From Thermoguttaceae bacterium (GTDB lineage: Bacteria; Planctomycetota; Planctomycetia; Pirellulales; Thermoguttaceae): a DNA stretch of 13,795 bases. Positions 1 to 6,647 of the stretch are shown here, piece by piece. Within the stretch, counting starts at the first letter, position 1; each line of letters begins with the position of its first letter. Location: the NCBI GenBank assembly GCA_024653385.1, contig JANLFZ010000116.1, forward strand, positions 480-14,274, read 5' to 3'. The translations under genes and the position numbers were made by a program. Under the pieces are notes generated by a model. The model did not search any database. It was not told where the DNA came from and was given only the letters and a program-made list of their open reading frames with translations.

Positions 1-1914
1 CGGGACTTTGACGCTCAGGGCGTAGAGGTAATAGTACCACCATCCACCCAGCCGCCACTGGCCGCGCAGGTACGACCATTGGCGCCGGTCGAAATCCCAT
101 TGTTGTGCGTCGAGCCCCAACAGGTAGTTCTCTGGCAGCGGAACGGGCATGGCAGCCAACCATGTGCCCGCAAAACGATTCCCATAGACATTGCCGCGCC
201 AATCGGGGCCTCCGTTCGCAAGGGCGCGGCTACAGAACCGGAACTCTCCCAATCGTCGGAACGAGCCTTCGAACCCATAACCCGCGTTGATCGACACGAG
301 GCCGGCCGCGAGAATCGCCGCCAACTGGGCTGCCTCGAGCAAGCGCCCGCCCCCGCCAAGCCGAACGGGTCGCCGCGCGTTCCACGCCAGCCAGAGCAAC
401 GGCCAGAGGGCGAAGAGGATGATCCAAGTCGTCTTGGCCAGTTCGGCCAGGCCGAGCAGTATCCCCGCCACGACTGCGCTAGACCAACTGGGCGACTTGA
501 GCCAGCGCCAGTAGACGTACGCGGCGGCGAGGCCCAGCGCGGCGGCGCCGACGTCGGGGGTGATCAGTCGGCCGTGTGCCAGAACGTTCGGGCAGAAGCA
601 CCAAAGGGTCGCGGCCACCAGCCCCGCGGCCCCGCCGTGCAATTCGCTTGCCCACCGAAAGCACACGTATGCGCCGAGGAGGCTGAAGGGGATGCACGTC
701 CAGCGCGCGAGCGTCAAGAGCCGGAACGAACGCGCGCCATTGAGCTTTAGGAACTCGGTTCCCACCGGATGGAACTCGGGGCGTACCCCGATGCCCGTGG
801 GCCTTGGCCCCCAATACGTCTTCGCGCCGGCGAGAACCACCGGGATCGTCGCGACCATGCGCACCAAGGGCGGGTTGACGCGATAGAGCGAGAACTCGCC
901 GCGCTGCCAATGGCTGATACCCGCCGGCAGGTGACCGATTTCATCCCAGGTCATCGAGTCGTGGCAACCCCCGTAACCCAACAGCGCCGCGTGGATCGCC
1001 AGGAGAATCGCGAGCACGCTCGTGACGCCTCGACTTGACGCAGGACGCGAATCTCCACGTCGTTGCGGCATGTGCACGGCCGGTGAGGTCTCCTTCGCCG
1101 GGATAGGCGCTTTGGCTCCGCCGCCGATATTGTACGCCGCTTTCTGCGGTTCCCATCGGCGCCAGCGCCAGAGCGTGCGCAGGGCTTCGATGCCGTCGTG
1201 CCACCGGAGCTTCTTTCCTTCGCGGGTTGTGCGCGCGTGGTAGCGGATCGGAACCTCGATGATCTTCAAGCCCATGCGGCAACTCTTGGCAGTGACCTCG
1301 GGGCAGAACTCGAATCGCTCGCAGCGAAGGTCCATCGCGCGAAGCGTGGCCGTGGGGAACGCCTTGTAACAGGTCGCCTCGTCGGTGATGCGCACGCCGT
1401 ACAGCAGGCGCACGCAGACGTTCAGCAGTGAAACGCCCAACCCCAGCACGCTCCAGCGCCGAGATTGGCCGCCCAGACGCCGCGAGCCGTACACCGCGTC
1501 GGCTTGGCCGGCCAGAAGGGGTTCCACGAGCCGCGGGTAGTCCGCAGGGTCGTACTCCAGGTCGGCATCCTGGACCAGGGTGAATCGCCCCCGTGCGGCT
1601 TGGAGCGCGGTGCGTATTGCGGCGCCCTTGCCCCGGTTGCGCGGGTGAATGAGGATCTCGACGCCGGACCGCTCCGCCCACGCCTTGAGGATCTCTGCCG
1701 TCCCGTCGGTCGAACCGTCGTCGACCACGATTACCTGCTTCGCGTACGGTGCCTCGACAACGCGCCGCAGCAGCGCGTCGAGCGTCGGCGCTTCGTTGTA
1801 GGCGGGGATCACGACCGTCAACAACGGTGCCCCAAGCGGATCCGGTCCTGAGAAGCCGATGGGCGGGCCACACTCCGCATGTTGCGTATCAAACTCATTC
1901 GGCGGCGTCGCCAT
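1..1914 (-). CDS. GT2 (DPM1-like) - GT39/PMT-like fused glycosyltransferase, C-terminus beyond window
   Basis: One uninterrupted frame of 638 codons runs off the left edge. Residues about 31-235 are a DPM1/DPG-synthase-like GT2 domain: VVIPAYNE (34-41), VVDDGSTDGT (63-72), NRGKGAA (93-99), the DAD metal motif (116-118), GSRR (143-146), TCYKAF (181-186) and EGKK (232-235). This family moves a sugar from a nucleotide donor to polyprenyl phosphate. After a Pro/Gly/Ala-rich linker (about 255-298), a hydrophobic multi-spanning part begins with a membrane helix at 299-315. A PMT/ArnT-like first loop follows, with Asp319 and Asp324-Glu325, as in GT-C enzymes that use polyprenyl-phosphate sugars. The pattern PVPLPENY and GWWYYYLYAL near 586-630 is typical of planctomycete GT39 proteins. 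The start is ATG 1914, behind the SD GGGGA 9 nt upstream and an in-frame TAG. An internal AAGGAG at 1090-1095 lies 12 nt before GTG 1077 and 18 nt before ATG 1071, so a separate GT39 start is possible, but GT2 then has no stop of its own. Sugar and acceptor are unknown. Confidence 0.85.
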   Translation of the reverse strand, partial: MATPPNEFDTQHAECGPPIGFSGPDPLGAPLLTVVIPAYNEAPTLDALLRRVVEAPYAKQVIVVDDGSTDGTAEILKAWAERSGVEILIHPRNRGKGAAIRTALQAARGRFTLVQDADLEYDPADYPRLVEPLLAGQADAVYGSRRLGGQSRRWSVLGLGVSLLNVCVRLLYGVRITDEATCYKAFPTATLRAMDLRCERFEFCPEVTAKSCRMGLKIIEVPIRYHARTTREGKKLRWHDGIEALRTLWRWRRWEPQKAAYNIGGGAKAPIPAKETSPAVHMPQRRGDSRPASSRGVTSVLAILLAIHAALLGYGGCHDSMTWDEIGHLPAGISHWQRGEFSLYRVNPPLVRMVATIPVVLAGAKTYWGPRPTGIGVRPEFHPVGTEFLKLNGARSFRLLTLARWTCIPFSLLGAYVCFRWASELHGGAAGLVAATLWCFCPNVLAHGRLITPDVGAAALGLAAAYVYWRWLKSPSWSSAVVAGILLGLAELAKTTWIILFALWPLLWLAWNARRPVRLGGGGRLLEAAQLAAILAAGLVSINAGYGFEGSFRRLGEFRFCSRALANGGPDWRGNVYGNRFAGTWLAAMPVPLPENYLLGLDAQQWDFDRRQWSYLRGQWRLGGWWYYYLYALSVKVP

Positions 1915-2007
1915 GAAACGCTTCCCCTTGCCGATTCGCTAGACACGTCAAGCGCCCGGCCTGCGATGGAGGCCCGCGGGTCGGTGCGTTTCACGCGCCC
2001 ACAGAGT

Positions 2008-3276
2008 CTACACAGCCTGGTCCTGGCTACTGGCGCGATGCTGCAGCCGAGCGTTGGCAAGCCACGCCAGCGCCGCGGCCGCCGCGACGCCCACGCCGAT
2101 CGCCAGGGTCCAAGCGAGCCGGTGCGAGGCGGGCGGCGGCGCAATCATCGCCCCGCGCACTGGCATCTGCTCCAATTGGGCTGCCATCGTGTCGAGCTTG
2201 TTCTCCCGAACCGCCCCAGGGTCGACCTGGTAAGTTTTCAACGGCCCCGGCCGTTGATCGATGATGCGATCACCCGCCTTCAACGACAGAGCGGCCATCG
2301 AAAACAGCTCGTCGGAAAGCGCGGGGTTCGCGCGGAACCGATGGTACTCCCACTCGTACCGGATATCTGCCTTGCCCCAAAGCCAGCGCTGGATGCTCCC
2401 CTTGCGCACATACCAGGCGCCGGCGTCTTGTGCCCATTCGAGTCGGACGAGTTCCCCGTGCCGTACCTCATCGAGGAAGCTCTCCAGCGTTACCACGTTG
2501 TAGCCGGCCTCGGGCGCCGCCTCGAAGGTCTCTTGGAATCGGTCCGTCCAACGGATCCTCCCGCGAAGTCGGCCGTTGGGGAGTCTCTCGACGCTTACCC
2601 GTTGTGAAGCGAAATGCGCCATCCGGCCTACCCCTGCCGTGACGGACTGCAACGCAACCTGGAATCCGGCGGTCGCGCCGCGATAGCCCGATGGCGGCAC
2701 GACGACTGGCGAACCGCGCCCCAGGTCGTGCTCGTAGTCCCTAAAGAAGACCGCGGACGGGTCGCCAACGATCAGACGCCGTGGCAGCCTCGATTCGTCG
2801 GTTATCGCGCGCCGGAAGTGCAGATTCAGGTGATAGCACTGGCCGCGGAAGCGCAGTTCGAACGCGACGTCGCCGATCAACGCGCCTTGCGGATCGTATT
2901 GCCGATACACGCCGGAGCCCTCGCCCGACTTGAGGCCCGCGCGGGCGCCGAGGGCGGCCTGCCGAACGAGATCGACGGGCGAGGCTGCCGCACCGGTTTC
3001 GGGGCCCCCCAGGGCCACTGCGACCAGCGACCACCAGACCACCAGGCTGGTTGCGGTCGTGTGGCACGCCCGGAGCGCAGCGACGGGCGTGGCAGGCCGC
3101 CCGTGGGGACACCGACGCCCTTCGTCCCTCAGGGCGTGGCACGCGACCGAGCAAGACGCGGCGCAGGTTATTGGCCCCCGGAAGATCGGCAAGCGGCAGA
3201 AGCGCCCGCAAAACCAGCCTGCCAGGGCCTCGCCCGGCAGCCGCCACCCTCGAAACCCTCGCCCTACGTCGGCCAT
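2008..3276 (-). CDS. Exported or membrane-anchored protein of unknown function, repeat-coded N-terminus
   Basis: The protein has 422 residues. ATG 3276 is chosen because GGGGAGG sits 6 nt upstream; the open frame continues to 3807 but would overlap the GT4 gene. Residues 46-72 are encoded by the 82-bp dispersed repeat. A hydrophobic stretch (about 76-91) ending near GAAA follows and looks like the core of a signal peptide or anchor. The main body (about 100-370) is soluble and rich in beta-type alternation, with charged and aromatic residues (RFRGQCYHLNLHFRR, DYEHDLGRG, RRIRW-like segments). A C-terminal hydrophobic helix (about 387-407) is followed by a short basic tail. I do not recognise the family. 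A LolA-like or DUF1571-type periplasmic fold is conceivable from the size and pattern, but I see no diagnostic motif. The gene lies 93 nt upstream of the GT2-GT39 gene on the same strand, so joint transcription is plausible. Confidence 0.75.
   Translation of the reverse strand: MADVGRGFRGWRLPGEALAGWFCGRFCRLPIFRGPITCAASCSVACHALRDEGRRCPHGRPATPVAALRACHTTATSLVVWWSLVAVALGGPETGAAASPVDLVRQAALGARAGLKSGEGSGVYRQYDPQGALIGDVAFELRFRGQCYHLNLHFRRAITDESRLPRRLIVGDPSAVFFRDYEHDLGRGSPVVVPPSGYRGATAGFQVALQSVTAGVGRMAHFASQRVSVERLPNGRLRGRIRWTDRFQETFEAAPEAGYNVVTLESFLDEVRHGELVRLEWAQDAGAWYVRKGSIQRWLWGKADIRYEWEYHRFRANPALSDELFSMAALSLKAGDRIIDQRPGPLKTYQVDPGAVRENKLDTMAAQLEQMPVRGAMIAPPPASHRLAWTLAIGVGVAAAAALAWLANARLQHRASSQDQAV
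3061..3142 (+). repeat. 82-bp double-hairpin dispersed repeat, copy A (inside a CDS)
   Basis: This matches copy B at 3490-3571 with 7 mismatches in 82 positions, counted by eye, in the same orientation. The left hairpin is CACGCCC (3065-3071) with GGGCGTG (3085-3091). The right hairpin is ACGCCCT (3115-3121) with AGGGCGT (3131-3137). The outer ends also pair, with one mismatch. It lies inside the minus-strand gene 2008-3276 and encodes residues 46-72. It is probably a genome-dispersed REP/MITE-like element; the class is inferred. Confidence 0.85.
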
Positions 3277-3487
3277 CGGTCGCCTCCCCAAAGTTCGACC
3301 CGCTGACCTTCCCTGCATCGCTCCCGCGCCAGCCGACGAACGCCCAACCCGCGCGGGTCCGTAAACGGCCGTTATTCTAAACGAACCCGATCCGCGCGTC
3401 CAAGTACCCGTCCCGCGAAATTCCAGGTTATTCCAACGAGCCCCCATAGGGTGGTGCCGTTTTCTTGCAAGTCCGGCAGTGCGGGTC
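3277..3487. other. Intergenic leader region of the unknown-protein gene
   Basis: No gene is supported here. The stretch holds the candidate minus-strand promoter (3374-3403) and a 10-bp perfect palindrome AACGGCCGTT (3364-3373). It is visibly richer in A/T than its surroundings around 3361-3480, as expected for a promoter-bearing spacer. Confidence 0.5.
3374..3403 (-). promoter_or_regulatory. Candidate sigma-70-type promoter for gene 2008-3276
   Basis: On the minus strand, TTGGAC (3403-3398) is followed after 18 nt by TAGAAT (3379-3374). The -10 matches consensus at 5 of 6 positions, the -35 at 3 of 6. The start codon is about 90 nt downstream. The palindrome AACGGCCGTT (3364-3373) lies directly past the -10, where it would cover the transcription start, so it could be an operator. 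Confidence 0.35.
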
Positions 3488-3573
3488 GGGTGGCACGCCC
3501 GGAGCGCAGCGACGGGCGTGGCAGGCCGCGCGTGGGCGCCACCACGCCCTTCGTCCCTCAGGGCGTGCCACCC
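3488..3573 (+). repeat. 82-bp double-hairpin dispersed repeat, copy B (intergenic)
   Basis: This is the second copy of the repeat at 3061-3142. Its outer ends form a perfect 13-bp inverted repeat: GGGTGGCACGCCC (3488-3500) and GGGCGTGCCACCC (3561-3573). The two inner hairpins of copy A are also present. It lies 19 nt past the stop of the minus-strand GT4 gene, so the folded RNA could work as a terminator or 3'-end stabiliser, as REP elements do. Confidence 0.85.
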
Positions 3574-3592
3574 AATCCGCGTTGGGCGACCA

Positions 3593-4741
3593 TCAAGCGT
3601 TGCCCTCGTGGTGCGGCTCGTCGATCGCGCCGGCCAGGTCTTGCCACAGGCCCTCGTAGGCCGAGACCATCTGCTGAAGGCTGAATTGCTGTTCCGCCCG
3701 CCGCCGGTTCTCTTGTCCAAGGGCTGCGGCAGACTCGGGATGGCTGAGCAGATGGACCAGCCGCTCGGCCAATCGCGGCGAGTCGCCGAAGGGGACCACC
3801 TGGACATCGGCCGACTCGCCGAGGAGTTCGCGAACGCCTTCGACCTCGGTGGCGACCACGGGCAGGCGACTCGCCATGGCTTGAAGAACGACGTTCGGCA
3901 TGCCTTCCCAGCGGGAGGGAAGCACCAACAGGTCGCTGGCCGCCAGTAGTTCGGCCACGTCGGGCCGCCAGAGCGCGAAATGGACGCGCGACGTCAACCC
4001 GAATCGCTCCCTAAGCCGCTCCAAAGGCCGCAGTTCCGGGCCATCGCCCACCAAGAGAAGGTGGCAGCCGGGCACCCGGTCGATCCACAAGGGCGCACCG
4101 GCCAAGAGCCAGTCGAGCCCTTTTTGCCGATCCAATCGGCCCACGAAGGTGACGACACGGCTGCCGGGCGGGATGCCCAGCGGGGCCAGGTCGGCGGGCC
4201 TTGGCGCAGGATACTGGTTTACGTCGATGCCGTTGGGGATGACCACGAGCCGGTCGGCGGGCAGGCCGTGCCGCGCGGCGAATTGGGCGACCGACTGGCT
4301 CACGCACACGTGGCGGTCGACCCAGCGGTGCGTCAGGCGATCGAGCCAAAGGTGCCACCGCGCGCGTCGCTCGGCCACGCGAATGCCCGAGAGCACGCGC
4401 GGCACGCCGGCCCGGCGCGCTGCAAGCCGCCCCACGATATTGGCATGGAACAAGAACGTCTGCACCAGATGGGGACGTTGCTTTCGGAGTCGCGCGGCCA
4501 GGTCTCGAACGACCCGCCAAGCATCGCGTGCGCCACGGCCACCGAGGCAATGAACCTCGATCCCCGCGGCTTCCAGACGGGGAACACACGAGGCCTCCGG
4601 GCGATCGGGCCGAGGCCCGAGGCAATACACCACCGGAGCGAATCGTGCGCGGTCGATGTGGGTGGCCAGGGCGACGAGGCACAACTCGGCCCCCCCCGTG
4701 TCGAGATCGGTGATGCACAACGCCAGTCGCATGGGACGCAT
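3593..4741 (-). CDS. GT4 family glycosyltransferase (GT-B fold)
   Basis: The protein has 382 residues, the usual size for GT4 enzymes, which transfer a sugar from an activated nucleotide donor to a growing glycan at the cytoplasmic membrane face. The N-terminal acceptor domain starts with LCITDLDTGGAE (8-19), whose glycine pair is typical of the family. The C-terminal donor domain shows VIPNGID (167-173), VGRLDRQKG (200-208) with Arg202 and Lys207 in the usual donor-phosphate positions, LLVGDGPE (229-236), and SRWEGMPNVVLQAMA (276-290). The second Glu of the EX7E motif is Gln287 here. ATG 4741 has GGAAG 8 nt upstream; ATG 4732 is an alternative. It is divergent from queA. It is first in the minus-strand glycan cluster, so a role in surface polysaccharide assembly is likely; donor and acceptor cannot be told from sequence. 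Confidence 0.93.
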   Translation of the reverse strand: MRPMRLALCITDLDTGGAELCLVALATHIDRARFAPVVYCLGPRPDRPEASCVPRLEAAGIEVHCLGGRGARDAWRVVRDLAARLRKQRPHLVQTFLFHANIVGRLAARRAGVPRVLSGIRVAERRARWHLWLDRLTHRWVDRHVCVSQSVAQFAARHGLPADRLVVIPNGIDVNQYPAPRPADLAPLGIPPGSRVVTFVGRLDRQKGLDWLLAGAPLWIDRVPGCHLLLVGDGPELRPLERLRERFGLTSRVHFALWRPDVAELLAASDLLVLPSRWEGMPNVVLQAMASRLPVVATEVEGVRELLGESADVQVVPFGDSPRLAERLVHLLSHPESAAALGQENRRRAEQQFSLQQMVSAYEGLWQDLAGAIDEPHHEGNA

Positions 4742-4769
4742 CGCGCCGTCTTCCGCCTCGGTCTGTCCC

Positions 4770-4799
4770 CTGCCCTTTGTGCCACGGGAGGCATATACT
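4770..4799 (+). promoter_or_regulatory. Candidate promoter for queA
   Basis: TATACT (4794-4799) matches the -10 consensus at 5 of 6 positions in the 104-nt gap between the divergent GT4 and queA genes. The best -35 with 18-nt spacing is CTGCCC (4770-4775), which is poor. The predicted transcript would begin about 40 nt before the coding start. Confidence 0.3.
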
Positions 4800-4845
4800 C
4801 ACGGGGGCGGATGCCGAGGCTGTCTTTCCATCCTACCTCATGGCC

Positions 4846-5869
4846 ATGTCGGATTTGGAGCAATACGACTATGAGCTGCCCCGGCGGCTGATCGCTCAAG
4901 CGCCGCTTGCCCGGCGAGCCGATGCGCGATTGCTTGTGGTCGATCGCACCAGCGGGAGCTTTAGCCATCGTCACGTGCGCGATCTGCCGGAAATTCTACT
5001 TCCGGGGGATTGTCTTGTCTTGAACGACACGAAGGTAGTCCCCGCTCGGTTGGTTGGATATCGGACCAATACCGGGGGGAGGTGGGAGGGTCTGTTCCTC
5101 GAATCGACCAAGGAGGGGCTTTGGCGCTTGATTTCCAGGACGCGGGGTCGCCTGGTTCCCGGCGAGACCGTGACCCTGCTGAACACCCAGGGCCAGGATG
5201 ACATTCGCTTGCGCATGGGCGTGCCGCACTCCGAGGGGGAGTGGATCGTTCGGCCCGAGTCGGCCGAGGACCCGATGACGATTCTTCAGCGCGTCGGACG
5301 TGTTCCGCTGCCGCCCTATATCCGCAAGGGCGAGATGGTCGATGCCGACCGCGACGCGTACCAGACGGTCTTTGCGCGCACGCCCGGCGCCGTGGCCGCG
5401 CCGACCGCGGGCTTGCACTTTACCGATCTGTTGCTCCAGAAGATCGAGGCGGCTGGGGTCTCGATCGCGTGGTTGACGCTGCACGTGGGCCTCGGTACGT
5501 TCAAGCCGATCGTGAGCGAGGCCCTTGGCGAACACCGCATGCACGCCGAATGGGCCCAACTGTCCGAGGAAACCGTGGGCCGCATCCGGGCCGCCAGGCA
5601 ACGGGGCGGGCGCGTGGTGGCCGTGGGCACGACGGTCGTGCGCGTGCTCGAAACCGCCGCGCAGGACGGCCCGCTGCGACCGTTTGCCGGCTACACCAGC
5701 CTGTTCATCCGGCCCCCGTATGAGTTCAAGGCGGTCGATGCCTCGAACGACGCTTCTGGTGCTGGCCTACACGTTCGGCGGCCGGGACCTGATCGCCCGG
5801 GCCTACCAGGAAGCGATCCGCGAGGAGTACCGATTTTACAGCTACGGCGATGCCATGCTGATTCTGTAA
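4846..5869 (+). pseudogene. queA: S-adenosylmethionine:tRNA ribosyltransferase-isomerase, frameshifted near 3' end
   Basis: QueA adds the ribosyl part of S-adenosylmethionine to 7-aminomethyl-7-deazaguanine in tRNA, giving epoxyqueuosine. The N-terminus YDYELPRRLIAQAPL, then RDLPEILLPGDCLVLNDTKVVPARL, TPGAVAAPTAGLHFT and HVGLGTFKPI are clear QueA signatures. The frame is good to Ala299 (5740-5742). The conserved C-terminal end (TTLLVLAYTFGGRDL to YGDAMLIL, stop 5867-5869) then continues in another frame from 5744. The family motif that should lie between, like LLTNFHLP, is absent. Restoring 23 nt gives exactly 349 codons including stop, the normal QueA length. Without repair, the first frame reads unrelated sequence to 5991. 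ATG 4846 matches the usual family start; ATG 4840 is also possible, and no strong SD is visible. It could be a true pseudogene, strain damage or an assembly error. Confidence 0.9.
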
Positions 5870-5882
5870 CCGTACACGTGCC

Positions 5883-5914
5883 TGTCCCCTTCACGCCCCA
5901 AGGGGACAGTCCCC
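5883..5914 (+). terminator. GC-rich hairpin after queA, possible terminator or dispersed motif
   Basis: TGTCCCCTT (5883-5891) pairs perfectly with AAGGGGACA (5900-5908) across an 8-nt loop. It overlaps a second palindrome, GGGGAC-A-GTCCCC (5902-5914). A T-rich run (5930-5941) follows, but about 20 nt later, so it is not a standard intrinsic terminator. Position just past queA favours an end-of-transcript role. Confidence 0.4.
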
Positions 5915-5971
5915 GTGAGCGGTTGCCTGTTCTTTATTTTTGGAGCCCATCAATACGAAAGGACGCCCCCC

Positions 5972-6607
5972 TTGCCGGAACCCCCATCTGAACATGTTCT
6001 CGTGGTGCCCACGGAGGTCTTTCACCGATTGGGCTACTTCCAGGGCTTTTGTGGCGACGTGGACCGTTATCTGGGTCAACTGCTCGATCCGAAGCACATC
6101 CACTATCGTCCGCGGCACGAGGTCGAGCAGGACCCCCGTTTCAAGCAGTTGATTCCCTACCTGATTTTCTGCCACACCGACGCATCGGGCCGGCTGGCGA
6201 TTTTCCGGTACACGCGGGGCGGGGCCCAGGGCGAGGCCCGCTTGCGGAGCAAACGCAGCATCGGCGTCGGCGGACACATTTCGACCATCGACCGCGGCGC
6301 CGACGGCAGCGCCGACCCCTATGCCGAAGGCATGCGCCGTGAACTGGAAGAAGAAGTCGTGCTCGACACCCCCTACACGTCGCGCTGCGTCGGGCTGATC
6401 AACGACGACCAAACCGAGGTAGGCCGGGTCCACCTGGGCGTGGTTCATCGGATCGATGTCCAGCGGCCCGCGGTTCGACCCAGGGAAAGCGAACTCGTCG
6501 AGTGCGGCTTTTACCCGGTCGAAGCGCTCTTGGCCGACCTGTCGGGCTTCGAAACCTGGTCGCAGATCTGCTTGCAAGCGCTGTTCGCCGGACACGCCAA
6601 GCCGTGA
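5972..6607 (+). CDS. NUDIX-family phosphohydrolase, COG4112-like
   Basis: The protein has 211 residues. TTG 5972 is chosen because GAAAGGA (5957-5963) stands 8 nt upstream and the product then begins just before the conserved-looking EHVLVVPTEVFHRLGYFQGF; the longer form from GTG 5915 would begin inside a palindrome. The family resembles the predicted MutT/NUDIX phosphoesterases of COG4112 (assigned from memory). RSIGVGGHIS (95-104) precedes the catalytic helix, where Arg123-Glu124 and Glu127-Glu128 give the REUXEE part of the Nudix box. The final box Gly is Val130. The usual GX5E segment is replaced by a longer, Asp/Gly-rich stretch (about 105-117). NUDIX enzymes cleave nucleoside diphosphates linked to another group with a metal; the substrate here is unknown. 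It converges with the isomerase-like gene, 40 nt away. Confidence 0.85.
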   Translation: MPEPPSEHVLVVPTEVFHRLGYFQGFCGDVDRYLGQLLDPKHIHYRPRHEVEQDPRFKQLIPYLIFCHTDASGRLAIFRYTRGGAQGEARLRSKRSIGVGGHISTIDRGADGSADPYAEGMRRELEEEVVLDTPYTSRCVGLINDDQTEVGRVHLGVVHRIDVQRPAVRPRESELVECGFYPVEALLADLSGFETWSQICLQALFAGHAKP

Positions 6608-6638
6608 AGCAGCGCACGCCGCCGGCGACCATTCACGG
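6602..6638. terminator. Possible bidirectional terminator between converging genes
   Basis: CCGTGAA (6602-6608) and TTCACGG (6632-6638) form a perfect 7-bp inverted repeat that overlaps the NUDIX stop codon and fills the convergent gap. The GC-rich loop is 23 nt and no T-tract follows, so this is weak. Confidence 0.22.
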
Positions 6639-6647
6639 GGACGGTCC

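Noticed and set aside
941..1873. 310-codon minus-strand open frame under the GT2 region
   Set aside because: It is a shadow of the fused GT2-GT39 frame: no domains, Arg/Pro/Gly-rich composition, while the neighbouring frame gives complete GT2 motifs.
3061..3573. The two repeats as a CRISPR array or IS ends
   Set aside because: There are only two copies, about 430 bp apart, with no regular spacers and no transposase between them; the interval holds a promoter and the start of a gene.
3277..3807. Upstream extension of gene 2008-3276 to a 599-residue protein starting at 3807
   Set aside because: It would overlap the clear GT4 gene in another frame by over 200 nt, its added sequence is low-complexity Arg/Gly/Pro, and a strong SD supports the start at 3276.
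5915..5971. GTG 5915 as the NUDIX gene start
   Set aside because: It lies within a palindrome with no ribosome site, while TTG 5972 has GAAAGGA at 8 nt and gives the expected N-terminus.
5870..5991. C-terminal extension of queA to 404 residues
   Set aside because: It is only the out-of-frame reading after the deletion; sequence past Ala299 has no likeness to the family.
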